A DNA stretch of 64,000 nt, taken from NCBI GenBank assembly GCA_963921425.1, contig OY992834.1, forward strand, positions 27,107,923 through 27,171,922. Reading direction: 5' to 3'. This DNA is from Dryas octopetala (lineage: Eukaryota; Streptophyta; Magnoliopsida; Rosales; Rosaceae). The position numbers and the translations under genes are program-made. Shown in pieces: positions 33,824 to 45,265 of the stretch; within the stretch, counting starts at the first letter, position 1, and every line of letters starts with the position of its first letter. A model generated the notes under the pieces. That model had not been told where the DNA came from. It saw only the letters and a program-made list of their open reading frames with translations, and did not search any database.

Positions 33824-34391
33824 CAAAGGATTGCTTTGATTGGGTTTTAAGGTCAACTGCATGTTATGTTCTTCCTTGAGACCTTTTTTCAAAGGTCAAT
33901 TGCAGGGTGAATTCATTTTAATAATTGTTATTAGCTTTCAACTAGTTTACATGTCCATATTTACTAAGATGCATGTCGTTGTTGTTAATTTTGTTCCAAA
34001 GCTGCAAGCTTGAGATAACCTTTTCTTTTCTTGCAATCAGTGTTTGTCTAAAAAAGAAAAATGAAATCAATGTTTGACCAAAATATTTTCTTGTCCTGCT
34101 AATGTATAGTGAGTTGGCTGATTTATTAGTTTACTAATATATGATAATTGATTTCTTAGCTTTTACTTCATCTTTTCAGAGGGCTAGTTTGGTTTTTAAA
34201 TCTTGTTATATATAAGGACTGTGAATATTTGCATTGAAGTTGTTTATGTTGAGATATCATGATGATCTTGATATTCCTTGTTTATTTGAATTTGTTCTAA
34301 TTTGGTGTCCTAGATAATTTTTTCTTAAAAAAAAAAAAACATTAGATGATGATTTGATACAATTTGATGAACTTTTTTTTGTTTTTTTTAA

Positions 34392-35385
34392 ATGTCATGT
34401 AGACAAATGGCTCGCCTAAATATCTCATGCTCGAGGAAAATACAAGTTACAATAAACACATTGATAGTCTTCCTTCGGAGTCTATTTGTTCTATGCGCTG
34501 CTAGTTGTGCCTATGCATGGTTAGGTTCCCAAAAACGTCTTACAAGAACGATCACATGTACATGCTCATTTAATAGAGTATACAATCAATATGAGAACAC
34601 CTATATAGACTAGTTTATGAGAGTGATGTGACTTGTATTGCACAATTACGGATGGACAGACAATCATTTCATAAGTTGTGTCAAATTCTTGTCACTAGAG
34701 GAGAACTATGAGGAACCCAAAATGTTTCTATAGAAATAGGTTGTAATGTTTTTACATATTCTTGCACACCACGTTATGAATCGTGTCATAACATACAATT
34801 TTTAGTAGATCGGGTCGAACTATTAGTAAATATTTTCATGAGTGTTTGAAAGCAATGATTCGATGTCAAAAGGACTTTTGGAAAACACCCGAGCCCATAC
34901 CGGAGAACTCAAATGATAGAAATTGGAAGTGGTTCAAGGTATGCAATTTTTCAAATTATGACAATATAGATTATTAGATTCTTAAGTGAAATTACATTAT
35001 TGATTTTGTTTGTCCATTATATTATAGAATTGTTTAGGAGCATTAGATGGAACATATATTAAGGTGCGTGTACTGAAGTCAGAAAAGCCAAAATATAGAA
35101 TAAGGAAAAATGAAATAGCAACAAATGTCTTGGGAGTTTGCTCTCTAGACATGCAATTTGTATATGTTTTGCCGGGATGGGAAGGTTCCGCACATGATGG
35201 AAGAGTCCTTAAAAGTCCCTAATGGTAACATTCAAAACCATTGTAAATTGATTTATTGAAATATTTTTATTAAAATGACATTTACAATAAAAAAAATATA
35301 ACTTTTAATTTCTTATTTTCATCAGGCGTTTATTATTTAGTAGATGCAGGCTACACCAATGGAAAAGGTTTTCTAGCACCTTTTA
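34392..35385 (+). pseudogene. PIF/Harbinger transposase, broken
   Basis: Translated pieces in changing frames resemble plant HARBI1-like nucleases. They include 'RMDRQSFHKLCQILVTRGEL' (about 34652-34710), 'KDFWKTPEPIPENSNDRNWK' (about 34870-34929), '[20 protein letters not shown]' (about 35034-35093, first catalytic D), '[12 protein letters not shown]' (about 35175-35210, second catalytic D) and 'YYLVDAGYTNGKGFLAPF' (about 35332-35385). A GT-AG intron (34939-35027) is preserved. In-frame stops (e.g. TGA just after 34710) and frame changes make it non-functional. The C-terminal part with the last catalytic acid is absent; an LRR fragment follows directly. Confidence 0.8.
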
Positions 35386-35392
35386 GATCCTT

Positions 35393-35640
35393 TATTTGCT
35401 TATACACAAGTTGCATCTTGGAGCTAACAACTTCATTTCCTCTAAAATACCATCAAGATTAGGCCATGATCTTACCAATCTAATATATCTCAACCTTTCA
35501 AGCTCCTCATTTTTAGGCCAAATTCCATCTGAGATTTCAAAGCTATCCAAGTTGTCTACCCTTGATCTATCTTCCAATTTTGATCTTGTGTCTACTATTC
35601 CCGATATCTTGGTGAATGCATCCTCTCTCACATTTTTTTT
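35393..35640 (+). pseudogene. Leucine-rich repeat fragment of a receptor-like protein
   Basis: The frame reads KLHLGANNFISSKIPSRLGH, then LTNLIYLNLSSSSFLGQIPS and LSKLSTLDLSSNFD. These are about three plant-type LRRs with the LxxLxLxxNxFxGxIP pattern typical of receptor-like proteins or kinases. Before it there is transposase sequence, and after about 35640 the pattern dissolves; a stop occurs at 35749. It lies inside the Harbinger termini, so it may be captured host sequence. No signal peptide or membrane segment is present. Confidence 0.7.
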
Positions 35641-36009
35641 CCAGTTGATTGGATATATTGTGTATCAAATGTTTTATTTATTTAAAACAAATTGTGTAAG
35701 AAAAGTATTTAACACTACATCAGTATTTCCAAAGTATTCTAAATTATGACAAAAAAAGTATGAAAAATATATTTTTTTTTAATATTTGAGGTAAACTGTG
35801 TTTTTAGGCATTTTAAAAATTGTGAATATCATAAAACATATTTAATTTTGTATAAGGGCATTTTAGTAATCAAACAAGTTTTTATTCCAATTTTTGCAAA
35901 TAAGTAAATACGTGTATGGAAATCATGTTGTTTTTTATTCCGGTTTTTGACAGTTAATAAACACGTTAATGAATGTTTGACTCGGATTCCTGCTCACTCT
36001 GATTTACCC
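35641..36009. other. Right terminal region of the Harbinger element
   Basis: Non-coding sequence ending with the 3' terminus. About 35870-36009 is the inverted partner of 22191-22330, including 'ttttattccaatttttgcaa' and 'acacgttaatgaatg'. Confidence 0.55.
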
Positions 36010-36109
36010 TTATCTTCTCTTTCATTTCTGAGCATTTAATTTTAGGGTGCTTTAGAAGCTCAATATGAAAAAGAAAGATAAGCTAGGGTCCGGCCGGCCC
36101 AAAACTTAA

Positions 36110-36480
36110 GTAGAAGCTCAATCTATTTTATCGAGTGCTCGACAATTCTACAAAGCGCGGGGCAATTTTACAGAGTGCTCGACAATTATTGCCGAGCGCT
36201 CAGTGGTTCATGTCGAGCGCGTTTGCAACTTAAAACATGCATTTATAACCTAAAATTTGTTATCTTCAACTTAAAATGCTGCATTTACAATTTAAAAAGA
36301 TGCATTTGCAACTTAAAAAAGATGTATCTGCAAGTTAAAATCTTCAGATGCATCCTCATCTGCATCCATCGAGCTCTCAGCAAGAGTACTGAGAGCTCGA
36401 TAGCTTGTTTTTGGTGTCCAGGCCCGCGCACGCAAATAGATTGGTCTTTGACTTAATTTTTTATTTAGCTGGGTTCCTAC
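36110..36480. repeat. GAGCGCTC-type dispersed repeat
   Basis: Contains a run of related units: 'gagtgctcgacaatt' twice, 'gccgagcgctcagtgg', then repeated 'gcaacttaaaa'/'gcatttacaattt' phrases, ending in 'gagctcgatagc'. It shares the GAGCGCTC core and the short water-mark phrases with 1-300 and 60330-60660. Non-coding. Confidence 0.55.
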
Positions 36481-37201
36481 TTAAAAATCTTTTAAAAATT
36501 GGACTTGGGAGTAATTTGTTAAACCCTAATTTCTTTTCTTTTTCAAGATTGAGATGAAAACAACACCTGCCAATTTATCTTAATTCCAACCGTTAGTTAA
36601 CTATAAGTATGCCATTGACAAAATTCAACCTATAAAGACAAAATGTTCAATTTAACTTTTTTCTTTTCTTCATATTCCCGGTACCACCCTAACTGCCATT
36701 CATATCATATTATAGATGATAAAAGGATGTTTCGCTGTTATATATTACTCTTCCACATGAATAGTGATGTCATATTTTTATGTGAACAGTGAGTTTCAAT
36801 TATTCTTGTTAACATCCCATGCAGGTAAGGGTTCTGCTCACCTGTCAGCCTCAAATATGGTACTACCTATTATCAAATTTAGGAAGCTGTCTGGCCTTCC
36901 TTTACCAATCACTTTCATATTAGCACTTTATTAAAAAGAAACTAAATACATTTCTTTTTTGAAAGGAGAAACTAAATACCTTTCGATTTACCTTATTGAG
37001 GTCTCTGTGAAAAAAATATTTTAATGTATAAATACATACATACATATATATATATATGCTCAATCCTGCAATTGATTGATAGGTTACATATATTGTACAA
37101 CATCTGTTAGCCTTAAACATGAAACGAAACCTTTCTGCTTGGAACTATTTGACAGTGCTCGAGTCTCTGGTATCTTTTTTCTTTCGTTACCAAAAAAATG
37201 A
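36481..37201. other. Intergenic, nothing recognised
   Basis: AT-rich sequence with a short TA/CATA run at about 37030-37058. No gene or element is supported. Confidence 0.4.
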
Positions 37202-37554
37202 GGGTTAAATATAAAAATGGTCCATAAATTTTACTGTGATTATCAATTTGGTTAATTAATTATAAAAAGTGTCAATTTGGTCCGCGAATTTCTCAAGTTG
37301 TTTCAAAGCAGTACAAATATTAACTTTCATAAAAAAATTTAAGTTAAAATGTGATGAATTAACTAAAATACCCCTGAAAATGCAGTTACATGTTGTGCAC
37401 ATGACTAGTTCCGTTAATTTTTTGGATGGGAGTTAAAGTTTGTACTGCTTTCGTACAATTTGAGAAATTTGTGGACCAAATTGACATTTTTTATAGTTAA
37501 TGAACTAAATTGAGAATCATAGTAAAGTTTGTGAACTATTTTTGTATTTAACCC
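37202..37554. mobile_element. Mutator-like MITE, 353 bp
   Basis: The left end GGGTTAAATATAAAAATGG and the right end (complement GGGTTAAATACAAAAATAG) are inverted repeats. The arms stay complementary through 'caatttggt...accaaattg' for about 140 bp. The flanking 9-mers aaaaaatga / aaaaaatta match at 8 of 9 positions, the duplication size of Mutator-type elements. Non-coding. Confidence 0.8.
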
Positions 37555-38044
37555 AAAAAATTATTAACTCAATTGCTCTATTGTGCTAGTAGATATGAAA
37601 AAAATTGTCTATATAGATTGAATCGCATAATGGCAATATGACCCCTAACAATTAATAAGGTACAAAAATAGAAAGCAGTTGGGGAAACTCTTTTATTTTT
37701 GTTAACAGACATTTGTTGAGTGAAAAATGTTAAGAATTTGTTTTCCCAATTTATGTGGCACACAATATATTCAGACTGGCAACCCCATTGTTTTGAAGAA
37801 GATAACAATAGTATAGAATCAACATAAATATGCCATGTAAGTTGGGTATAAAAAAAATTGGGAAGGTAAAGTTGGAATAAGTAGCATTATCTTTGTTTTT
37901 TTGTTTTTTTCGTTTGATTAATCAGCTATGGTTTATGAGTTTTGAACTCAAAATCTCTTTCCAACATAAAGAAGAGAAAATGGTATCCACCAGACCAAAT
38001 AGTCATTGGCAACTTTGTTGAGTATTATTACACTCAACAAATTA
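37555..38044. other. Intergenic, nothing recognised
   Basis: AT-rich spacer without a supportable gene or repeat. Confidence 0.35.
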
Positions 38045-38190
38045 TTTATTAACTAGTTAATTTTACAGATAATGATTATAAAGTCCACTTTTAGACTCTT
38101 AATGATAAATCAACCCAACTACTTTACCCAAATGATAAAAAGGTCCACCTAATTAGTTTTAAACCCACCTTTTAAAAAAATAGGTGGTTG

Positions 38191-38266
<76 letters not shown>

Positions 38267-38843
38267 GATCTTTCTCTCTTTCTCTCTTCTCTTCACTATA
38301 ACTCATTGCCGGAGCCTTGAAGGAGGTCGAACCTCCAGATCGGAGTTTATTGACCCCCAATCTGGAAGTATGAAGACTGGAGTTTGTCAATTGCACGATC
38401 TGGAGGTACTGTGCCGAACAGTAACTATCTGAGACAATAGTTACTGTTGGATAATGGCAATAATTTGTTACTGTTGAAATTAGAGTTTTTGACTCTATAA
38501 GCTTGAGTTTTTGTGTTTATGTTGGTTTATGATATCTTGACATGTTTATGGAAGGAAAAGCCTAAGGGTATCATGTTTATGCCTTTTTTTAGTTGTTTGT
38601 TGCACAGTGAGAATATCTATTCAACATTTACTATAATAGCCACGGTTAGACAGTGACAATCCTGTAAGACACGGAAAAAAAAAATAGTGGGGCCCGCTGG
38701 GCACTGTGTCCAATGCATTTTTTCATGTGATTGCATTAAAGTGAATTGGGTTGAGACCATATTTCTGATAATGGGCCTTAAAAAAAGCATATTTTTCATT
38801 CAGGGCTTTAAAAAAATTAATTTTATAGGGCTCTTATTTATTT

Positions 38844-38876
<33 letters not shown>

Positions 38877-38930
38877 ACAAGCCCCTTCCATTGAGAGATC
38901 CCTCAAATAAGCTTATTTAAGGGATCTCTT
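38045..38930. repeat. Dispersed repeat, CAGTAACTAT variant
   Basis: Starts with 'aatgataaatcaaccca' phrases, then a (CT)n run at 38192-38263, then 'gaacagtaactatctgagac' and 'gtttatgttggtttatgata', and ends near a (GT)n tract at about 38858-38876. The same succession of phrases appears at 60090-61030, so these are copies of one repeat. Confidence 0.55.
38192..38263. repeat. (CT)n microsatellite
   Basis: 72 bp of uninterrupted CT dinucleotides within the dispersed repeat copy. Confidence 0.95.
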
Positions 38931-39638
38931 GTGGAGTCCATTCCACATTGTATTGTGATAATTGAAACCGTCTATGTTTTTAGTCTCTATTGTAGGATCG
39001 TTTTTACAAAAAATTAGGTTAATTGGAAATCATTTGACCATTGGTTAAATGATCACCATTTCAAATATTTATCGAAAATATTTTGTTCGTCTATTTATTT
39101 AATCAAAATTTGATAGATTAATAGTTTTTCGATCACACATTTTGATGAGTAGATTCAGAGATTTATTTGGTTTTTTAAAAGTACTACAAAATTAAACAAT
39201 TAGGAAGCAAGCCAAACCTAGTTTGATACTTTGGTATGGCCCTTATGGGAATTCCAACTATAGGAAGGCATAGTTGTTTCGAAATTTCAAAACAAGTCGT
39301 GGACATACATGGGAACTCAAAATTGGCTGAAGCTCAATTTCCAAACACACACTCGTGCAGTCTTGGAATCATTAAACTATGAGCACGGACTCTGGTCAAA
39401 GATAGCCAATACTTTCATAGAATGATCTATTTAATTATAAAGAAGCGATGGAGAAGCTGAACTAATTTTTATAAAAGGCACACTTACTAATCCGAGCATG
39501 GCAATAAGGGCATGATTCTCTTTAATTAATTTAACATATATAAGGTAATGTTTTCTTATTATACTACAAATATGAAGACTCATTTTATTATTAAAAAATA
39601 AAAAACACACATATTTAGACAACAATCAACATAGTCAA
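38931..39638. other. Intergenic, partly repeat-like
   Basis: The part 38930-39180 shares phrases with the WIP intron at about 53230-53400 ('aagggatctcttgtggag' versus 'gaggaatacattgtggag', followed by 'attgtaaaaaatta'-like sequence), so it is probably an old repeat. No gene is visible. Confidence 0.35.
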
Positions 39639-39647
39639 TTATTCAAA
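39639..39647. repeat. 9-bp target duplication, left
   Basis: TTATTCAAA, repeated exactly at 40391-40399 on the other side of the fold-back element. Confidence 0.85.
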
Positions 39648-40390
39648 GTGAAACACTTGGGTTCTCAGTTTTGAGGACGCTCTTGTCCTAAGTTTTGACG
39701 TGGCCTAATAAAATAAAGACATGTGTTACATCAAAATTTTCTGAACATATAACTATACATTCTACCAACTTTCTTAACCATGTAACCAAAACACTCTAGC
39801 ATCTCCATTATCCACCCCCACGCACCTACTCAACCCAGCAGCCTCATCCCCTCCCATCCTCATTGCCGGAGTCCAACACCGGAAACCCAATTGGCAGCGC
39901 CAGAGATAACTCGCCGGAGAGCCCAACCACCTCTCATCTCTCTCCCTCTCTCTTTCCTCTTATCTCTCTCCCTCTCGTTTCCTCTCTGTTAAGGTAATCT
40001 TTTTTTTTTTTGGACCGACACTTAAGAATCTTAAGATGGATGGTTAAAATTGGGGTCAAGTGTCAATAAAAAAAAGTTCTCAAGATGAGAGGAAAAGAAA
40101 GAAGTGGAGAGATGAGGGGAAGGTTCCGCTGGTTGGTCTGGCCGGCACCAGCGATGGGGTCGCAAGCTTAGGACTCCAACAGTGAGGATGGGAAGGGATG
40201 TGGCTACTGGGTTGGGTTGGAGGGTAAGGGTGGAAATGTTAGTGTGTTTGGTTACATGATTAAGGATAGTAGAGTGTTTGGCTATATATTTAGAAAATTT
40301 CAAAAGCAACACATGTTTTTATTCTATTGAGCCACATCAAAGCTCATGACAAGCAGGTCCTCAAAACTGAGGACCAAGTATATATTTCCC
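39648..40390. mobile_element. Fold-back Mutator-like element, 743 bp
   Basis: Flanked by a perfect 9-bp duplication TTATTCAAA. The two halves are inverted copies of each other over nearly their full length. Near the ends, 'gttctcagttttgaggacg' pairs with 'ggtcctcaaaactgaggacc'. Further in, 'tgtaaccaaaacactc' pairs with 'gtgtttggttacat', and 'cccatcctcattgccggagtcc' with 'ggactccaacagtgaggatggg'. The arms diverge most near the centre (around 40000). A transcript would fold into a long hairpin. No transposase is encoded. Confidence 0.88.
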
Positions 40391-40399
40391 TTATTCAAA

Positions 40400-41635
40400 T
40401 TCGCAATCTGGTTCATATTGCCAAAATGTGAATTTAAATCATACATTCAATTGAGTCAATTCTTTATAAATGATGTAGATTTAGTCTACAAATATAAACA
40501 TCTTTATGTTGCCCGACTATGAATCTCACATTTAGATAAAAATCAACTTAATCAATAATTCAGATAATATATATAGGTAGCTCCCAAATTGAAGTCCCTC
40601 GAGTATAGCTAGAATGGATTTTAATTTTGAATCAAGGGTCAAAGTAGAAATCCTTTCAATTTTGAATTAAGGATCAATATTGAAATATTTTCAAACTGAA
40701 ACTCAATTCGAACCAACCAAATGAGTTTCAATTTAACAACAAAACCACTTAAAACCATACTTAAGGGTTTGGTTTGGTCCACAAATTTGTAATATTTGGC
40801 CAAATTCACTTTAAATTATTAATTTAAGCAGTCTTATATATTATCTTAATTTTATAATATATATGTGCCCCTTTCAACCTAATAAGTATTTGATTATTTC
40901 ATGAGTGAATTGGTGAATGAAAGTCGATTTTGTTTTATTGCATGGAGGATTTGGTTTGACAGGAATGCTATTGTCCAAGATGGCTCTTGTTGAGAGGTTG
41001 TTGTTTCGATTAATATTGTGCTCGATCTCCATGCACAAGGAGTGTGTTACTGCGCGCGCAGGTAGTTGTTCCCTCTTCAAAACGGGACTATATGTTACCA
41101 TGTTACTCGTGGGCCATCACCCCTACTACTATCGTCAACTCACCACAAGCATCATTTTTATTGTTGCCACCATCACCATCACTCTTTTATAAAATTATTA
41201 TAAATTTCGTATTTAAATTCTATTATGATTACATTTATCCAAACAAAAGAATTTACAAATTCTAGAATTTTAAATCACGTCATTTTTAATTTCGTCATTT
41301 GTGAATTCCTTAGTAGTTTCAAACTACTTCATCCAAACACACCATTATAGTTTCAATAAAATTAAATTTCTCATTCAATTAAAAAAAAAAAGTACTTCTC
41401 TTCTAACTAGGTTTCACTTCCACTATAAATTTTGTTTATACCTTCAAGAGTTCGAGATAGGTTAAAATGTATATATCCGCTTTTTGAGAAAGGCAAATAT
41501 TGTTGGTCAACATAGATCTCCTAGACGTGCAAGTCCTCATCTCATATATTTAAACAAATAGCTAGCTATTTATGGTTTGAGCAAAACAAAATGCTTTGCT
41601 GGTCATCTCTAGGAAAGGGTGTTATATATATTAAA
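40400..41635. other. Intergenic, nothing recognised
   Basis: AT-rich. Short open frames at 40874-41265 on both strands are low-complexity or without recognisable motifs. No gene is supported. Confidence 0.35.
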
Positions 41636-42282
41636 TGATCAATTACACTTTGCACTCCTCAAGTATATTTCGTTCTTCACTTTGGTAATTAATGTTCAAA
41701 ACGTTTCAATGTGGAACCTAAAGTTTATGAAAATTGCAAAGTGCCCATTCTGTTAATTTTTCTGTCAATTTTGACTACATATAGCATGTGTATGATTCAT
41801 TTACACATATGTGAACAATAAATTTACGCCATGTGGACAAATAAAATAAACAAAATAAACAAAAAAGAAATTAGAAAAAGGTGGCTAAATTATTATATAT
41901 TAAAAAAAATTAAAAGATAACATTAAAACTAAATCTAAAAAATTATCTCCTTCATCCATACATCTTCCTCCTTCCTTATCTATTTTGTTCCCAGTTTTTT
42001 GTTTTTTCAATTTTTCAATTTTTAATTGATTGTTAGTTTTTTAATCGATAAAATTTTAGCTGGCTTTTTTATTTTATTTTTTCACATGGCTTAAATCTAC
42101 TATCCACATCAGTGTAAATGAATCTTACACATACTATATGCAGTCAAAATTAAAAGAAAAGTTAACGGAAGGGGCACATTGCAATTTTCATAAACTTTAG
42201 GTTTCACATTGAAACGTTTTGAACATCGGGTTCCAAAGTGAAAAACGACCTATACTTGAGGGGTTTAAAGTGTAATTAACCC
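41636..42282. mobile_element. Mutator-like MITE, 647 bp
   Basis: The right end (complement AGGGTTAATTACACTTTAAA) pairs with the left end 'gatcaattacactttgcac'. Arms continue as 'cctcaagtata…tatacttgagg' and 'gttcaaaacgtttcaatgtg…cacattgaaacgttttgaac'. The flanking 9-mers tatattaaa / tatatttaa match at 8 of 9 positions. Non-coding, AT-rich centre. Confidence 0.82.
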
Positions 42283-42541
42283 TATATTTAAATACAAATG
42301 GCCGGTTTTGAAGTCAAAGATCCAATTAAGTCATATAAGTTCCCAAATTTCATTTATAATACATTCACCAAAATTGCCTAACAAACTAAAATGTGCATTG
42401 GGCTTCTTGAGAGGGTCTTACAAGAGTTTAACTAAGGGCTTTGAAATAAGCTCATTGTTTTCTCAATTTATGTGCAAGTTCAGTTTGTGCATTGGCAGTA
42501 TTGCAACCTGTTATTTATTAGTTTTTGTTTATAAAGAGCGC

Positions 42542-42926
42542 TCTAAAGTTAACTGGTTAGCAAGTTAATACGAAGTTAACTAGTTAGCAAGTTAATACGA
42601 AACTAACCACCTTTTTAGACTCACCACATTAGTAATCTCATAATCCGAACCGTCCATTTTTAGGCCCTACTTCAAAGATTATCATTACAAAAAATCAACC
42701 AAATTGAAAACTATTTAGTTATCTAACTGTGATCAAATAAATAGACAAATATAATTGTTCTTAAAATCAAATGACTAAAAGATTTCTGATTTGTGACATT
42801 TTTTACAATGATGATTTTTGAAGTAGGGCTTAAAAAATGATCGGTTCATATTATGAGATTACGTAGTGTGGAAGGTCCAAAAGAGTAGTTAGCTTTGTAT
42901 TAACTTGCTAACTAGTTGATTTTAGA
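42542..42926. mobile_element. TIR MITE with duplicated left terminus
   Basis: The right end, complemented, reads TCTAAAATCAACTAGTTAGC and pairs with 'tctaaagttaactggttagc' at the left. The left terminus is then repeated in tandem (second copy from about 42573: 'gttaactagttagcaagtt'). Inner arms pair as 'gtaatctcataatccgaacc' with 'ggttcatattatgagattac'. Target duplication not resolved. Confidence 0.65.
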
Positions 42927-43559
42927 ATATTTTTGTTTCGTTTATATTGGACATGGTTAAGTGTGATGACTATTAATGAGTAACATGTAAGGCTTAATTA
43001 GGATTCAGATCCTTCGCTTGTTATACTTGACTTTTAATTTTGGCAATGTATTTATTATCTAAGAGTATAGAGTAAAAGATTAAATAGATTCGTATCACTT
43101 CTTTAGTGTAAATAGAGCTACATAAATCCTTGAATTTATATTACACAATTAAAATTAGAATGAGTAGAAATAAAATAAGCAGAGAATCCAAATTCCAAGG
43201 ATTAAAGGGTATCCAAACTCTAAATTATATCAAAATCATGCTGTGTTATATACATCATCATTGTATAAGTGGGCTCTCCTTGCTTCTAGTTTTCCCACAC
43301 ACCCAATTTCCATTTGAAAATTTTCTTACTAATTTGGAAAAAGACATGAAATTACAAACTTTAATTTGGGTTGAGGCCATGATGCATATACCCTATTTTG
43401 TGAACATTTTAACTGAGTATAACTAGTGATAAAATAAATATGAGAGTAAAGTGTATATTATTATTTGCAGAGTGAAGTTCTCTTACTAGATAGTTTGATA
43501 ATATATAAGATGCTTATACTATAAAATTTTGAATATGAGATAAATCAATTTAGTCAAGG
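42927..43559. other. Intergenic, nothing recognised
   Basis: AT-rich spacer. The short frame at 43130-43426 has no recognisable motif. Confidence 0.35.
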
Positions 43560-43712
43560 GTTTTTTTTTTAAAGGCCAGATCTAGAACCCAAAGATCCAC
43601 CCAGCCCGGTTGCAAAAAATTGGTACCATGCCGGTCCTCTGGCATCAGGATTGTCGGATTTGGTGGGTTGCGGGGCTGAGATAGGATGTGGGGGGAGGGG
43701 GAGGGGATGAAG

Positions 43713-43781
<69 letters not shown>

Positions 43782-44230
43782 AGGGGGTTTGGATGCGAGC
43801 GGGGTGGAGGGGGGATGACATTCGGGGAGAGAGAGAAGAAGAAGAAGAAGATGAGCTCGGGGAGGGACACAGGCACAAGAGAAAAGAAGAAAATAAGAAA
43901 AAGGGATCTGGGACCCAAAAAGGCCAATGATTGTCATTGCTAAACAGTAAGTATTTAAATTGTAAAAATACTCTATTAATTGTCACTATTTTGGCAATCA
44001 TTGTTACCGTGCGACAGTGACAATCATTTCTGAAGGCATGGCTAGACGGTGCGACAATGACAATTTTCTTAGTTTTCCAAAAAAAAAAAAAAACCATAGA
44101 AAAAAATATAAGGTGAACTTATTAATTTGTACAAAGTGGACCTATTTATTATTTCAACTTTTAAGTGTGTTTTTTTTGTACAAAGGGCTCTAAAATGGAC
44201 TTTTTAATAATTTAATTTTTAATCAATTAT
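43560..44230. repeat. Dispersed repeat copy with (GA)n tract
   Basis: Contains GA microsatellite 43719-43775, then 'acagtaagtatttaaattgtaaaaatac' and 'gacagtgacaatcatttc' phrases. These match, in the opposite orientation, 61690-62000 ('gtttttacaatttaaatagctact', 'gattatcactgtctgacaat'). It is a further copy of the dispersed family. Repeat-encoded Arg/Glu frames are artefacts. Confidence 0.5.
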
Positions 44231-44293
44231 ATATTCAAATTTATAGTTTCACAATATTAATTATGTAATAAGAATGTTAGCTTAATATATAAT

Positions 44294-45181
44294 GGGATAG
44301 GATCATGACACATATATTTTGACAAACACTTTAACAAATGTTTTGAGCCTTTAGATCCAAGGGTCTAAAAAAGACTAATGTATAAAGTACTTACTCATTA
44401 AATAACATGACAGCTGATGTGGAGTATAATTAATAAAAAAAAAAAATTTAAAATAAGAGAAAATGAAAAAAAAAAAAAAAGGGAGAGGTAGATCGATCAG
44501 CCTTCTCCTTTTCCTTCTCCTTCTCTTTCCCTATCACCCAATACATTATCGCCGGTCCGTCATCCTCTTCTTCTTCCAACCCACACCCACCCCACCCCCA
44601 ACTTTGTAGAGAGAGAAATTGAAATTGGGTTTTCTCTATGTATTGGGTTTTTAGTTTTCACTGTATGGTTTTATATTGAAATTGAACAAGAGCATAGAGA
44701 AATAAAAGAAGAAGAGATTTGGGCGAGGAGATTGGGTCTACAAAAGAAGAATGGGTGTGGGTGGTGGGTGTTAGTGTGGATGGGAAGTAGAAGAGGTGGT
44801 GGGAGCTGGGCTTGCACAGGGAAGAAGAAGAAGAGAAAAAAGGTTGGGGTGGTGAGGGGAAGATTTGTGGGTGGGCGAGATATGCAAATGGTGGCAGGTG
44901 GGTCTGGTGTGGTGAAGTCGTGAAGAAGAGGAAGAAGAAGAAAAAGAGATGGGTGGGTCCATATGGTAGAAAGATGAGGGTTTTTATCTAATTTTAATTT
45001 TTTTATTTTATTCATGAAAATAATATTATTTTATTTCACATTATAATAGGATGTCATATGACTCATATCATTTAATGAATATACACTAGTTTTATTTTAG
45101 ATCTTTGGATCTTCTAAGATCCAAAAACTCAATAACATTGTAAAAATATTTGTCAAACTATGTGTGCCATGTTCCTGTCTT
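44294..45181. mobile_element. TIR element, about 890 bp, with purine-rich cargo
   Basis: The left end 'gggataggatcatgacacat' and the complement of the right end 'aagacaggaacatggcacac' are imperfect inverted repeats, continuing inward with 'ttttgacaaac' / 'gtttgacaaat' and 'gatccaagggtc' / 'gatcttctaagatcc'. Flanks atatataat / atgcataat match at 7 of 9, suggesting a Mutator-type duplication. The interior (44490-44960) is GC-richer, with a CT-rich then GA/GGTGG-rich strand bias unlike the AT-rich arms, and may be captured host DNA. Confidence 0.6.
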
Positions 45182-45257
45182 ATGCATAATTGGCCTATTC
45201 TTTTACGACTTAAATTTTTTAGAAACAATAATTGTGTAATATGATACAGAAATCAAA

Positions 45258-45265
45258 TTTGCAGG
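45258..45265. repeat. 8-bp target duplication, left
   Basis: TTTGCAGG, repeated exactly at 45752-45759 after the hAT MITE. Confidence 0.9.

Larger units (their letters stand above)
22191..36009 (+). mobile_element. Degenerate PIF/Harbinger element split by a gypsy insertion
   Basis: The left terminus (22191, GGGTATG…) is preceded by TTA, and the right terminus (36009, …TACCC) is followed by TTA, the Harbinger target duplication. The right end, reverse complemented, begins GGGTAAATCAGAGTGAGCAGG. It aligns with the left end after a 15-base length difference near the tip (left continues AATCAGAATGGGAAGAATAGG), and similarity extends through 'cattcatgtgtttactta'. Inside lie a broken Harbinger transposase (34392-35385) and an LRR fragment (35393-35640). 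The gypsy element 22739-33823 is nested inside. Without it and one target copy, the element would be about 2.7 kb. Confidence 0.7.

Noticed and set aside
40874-41265. Small overlapping frames
   Set aside because: No recognisable motif, no splice partners and AT-rich context.
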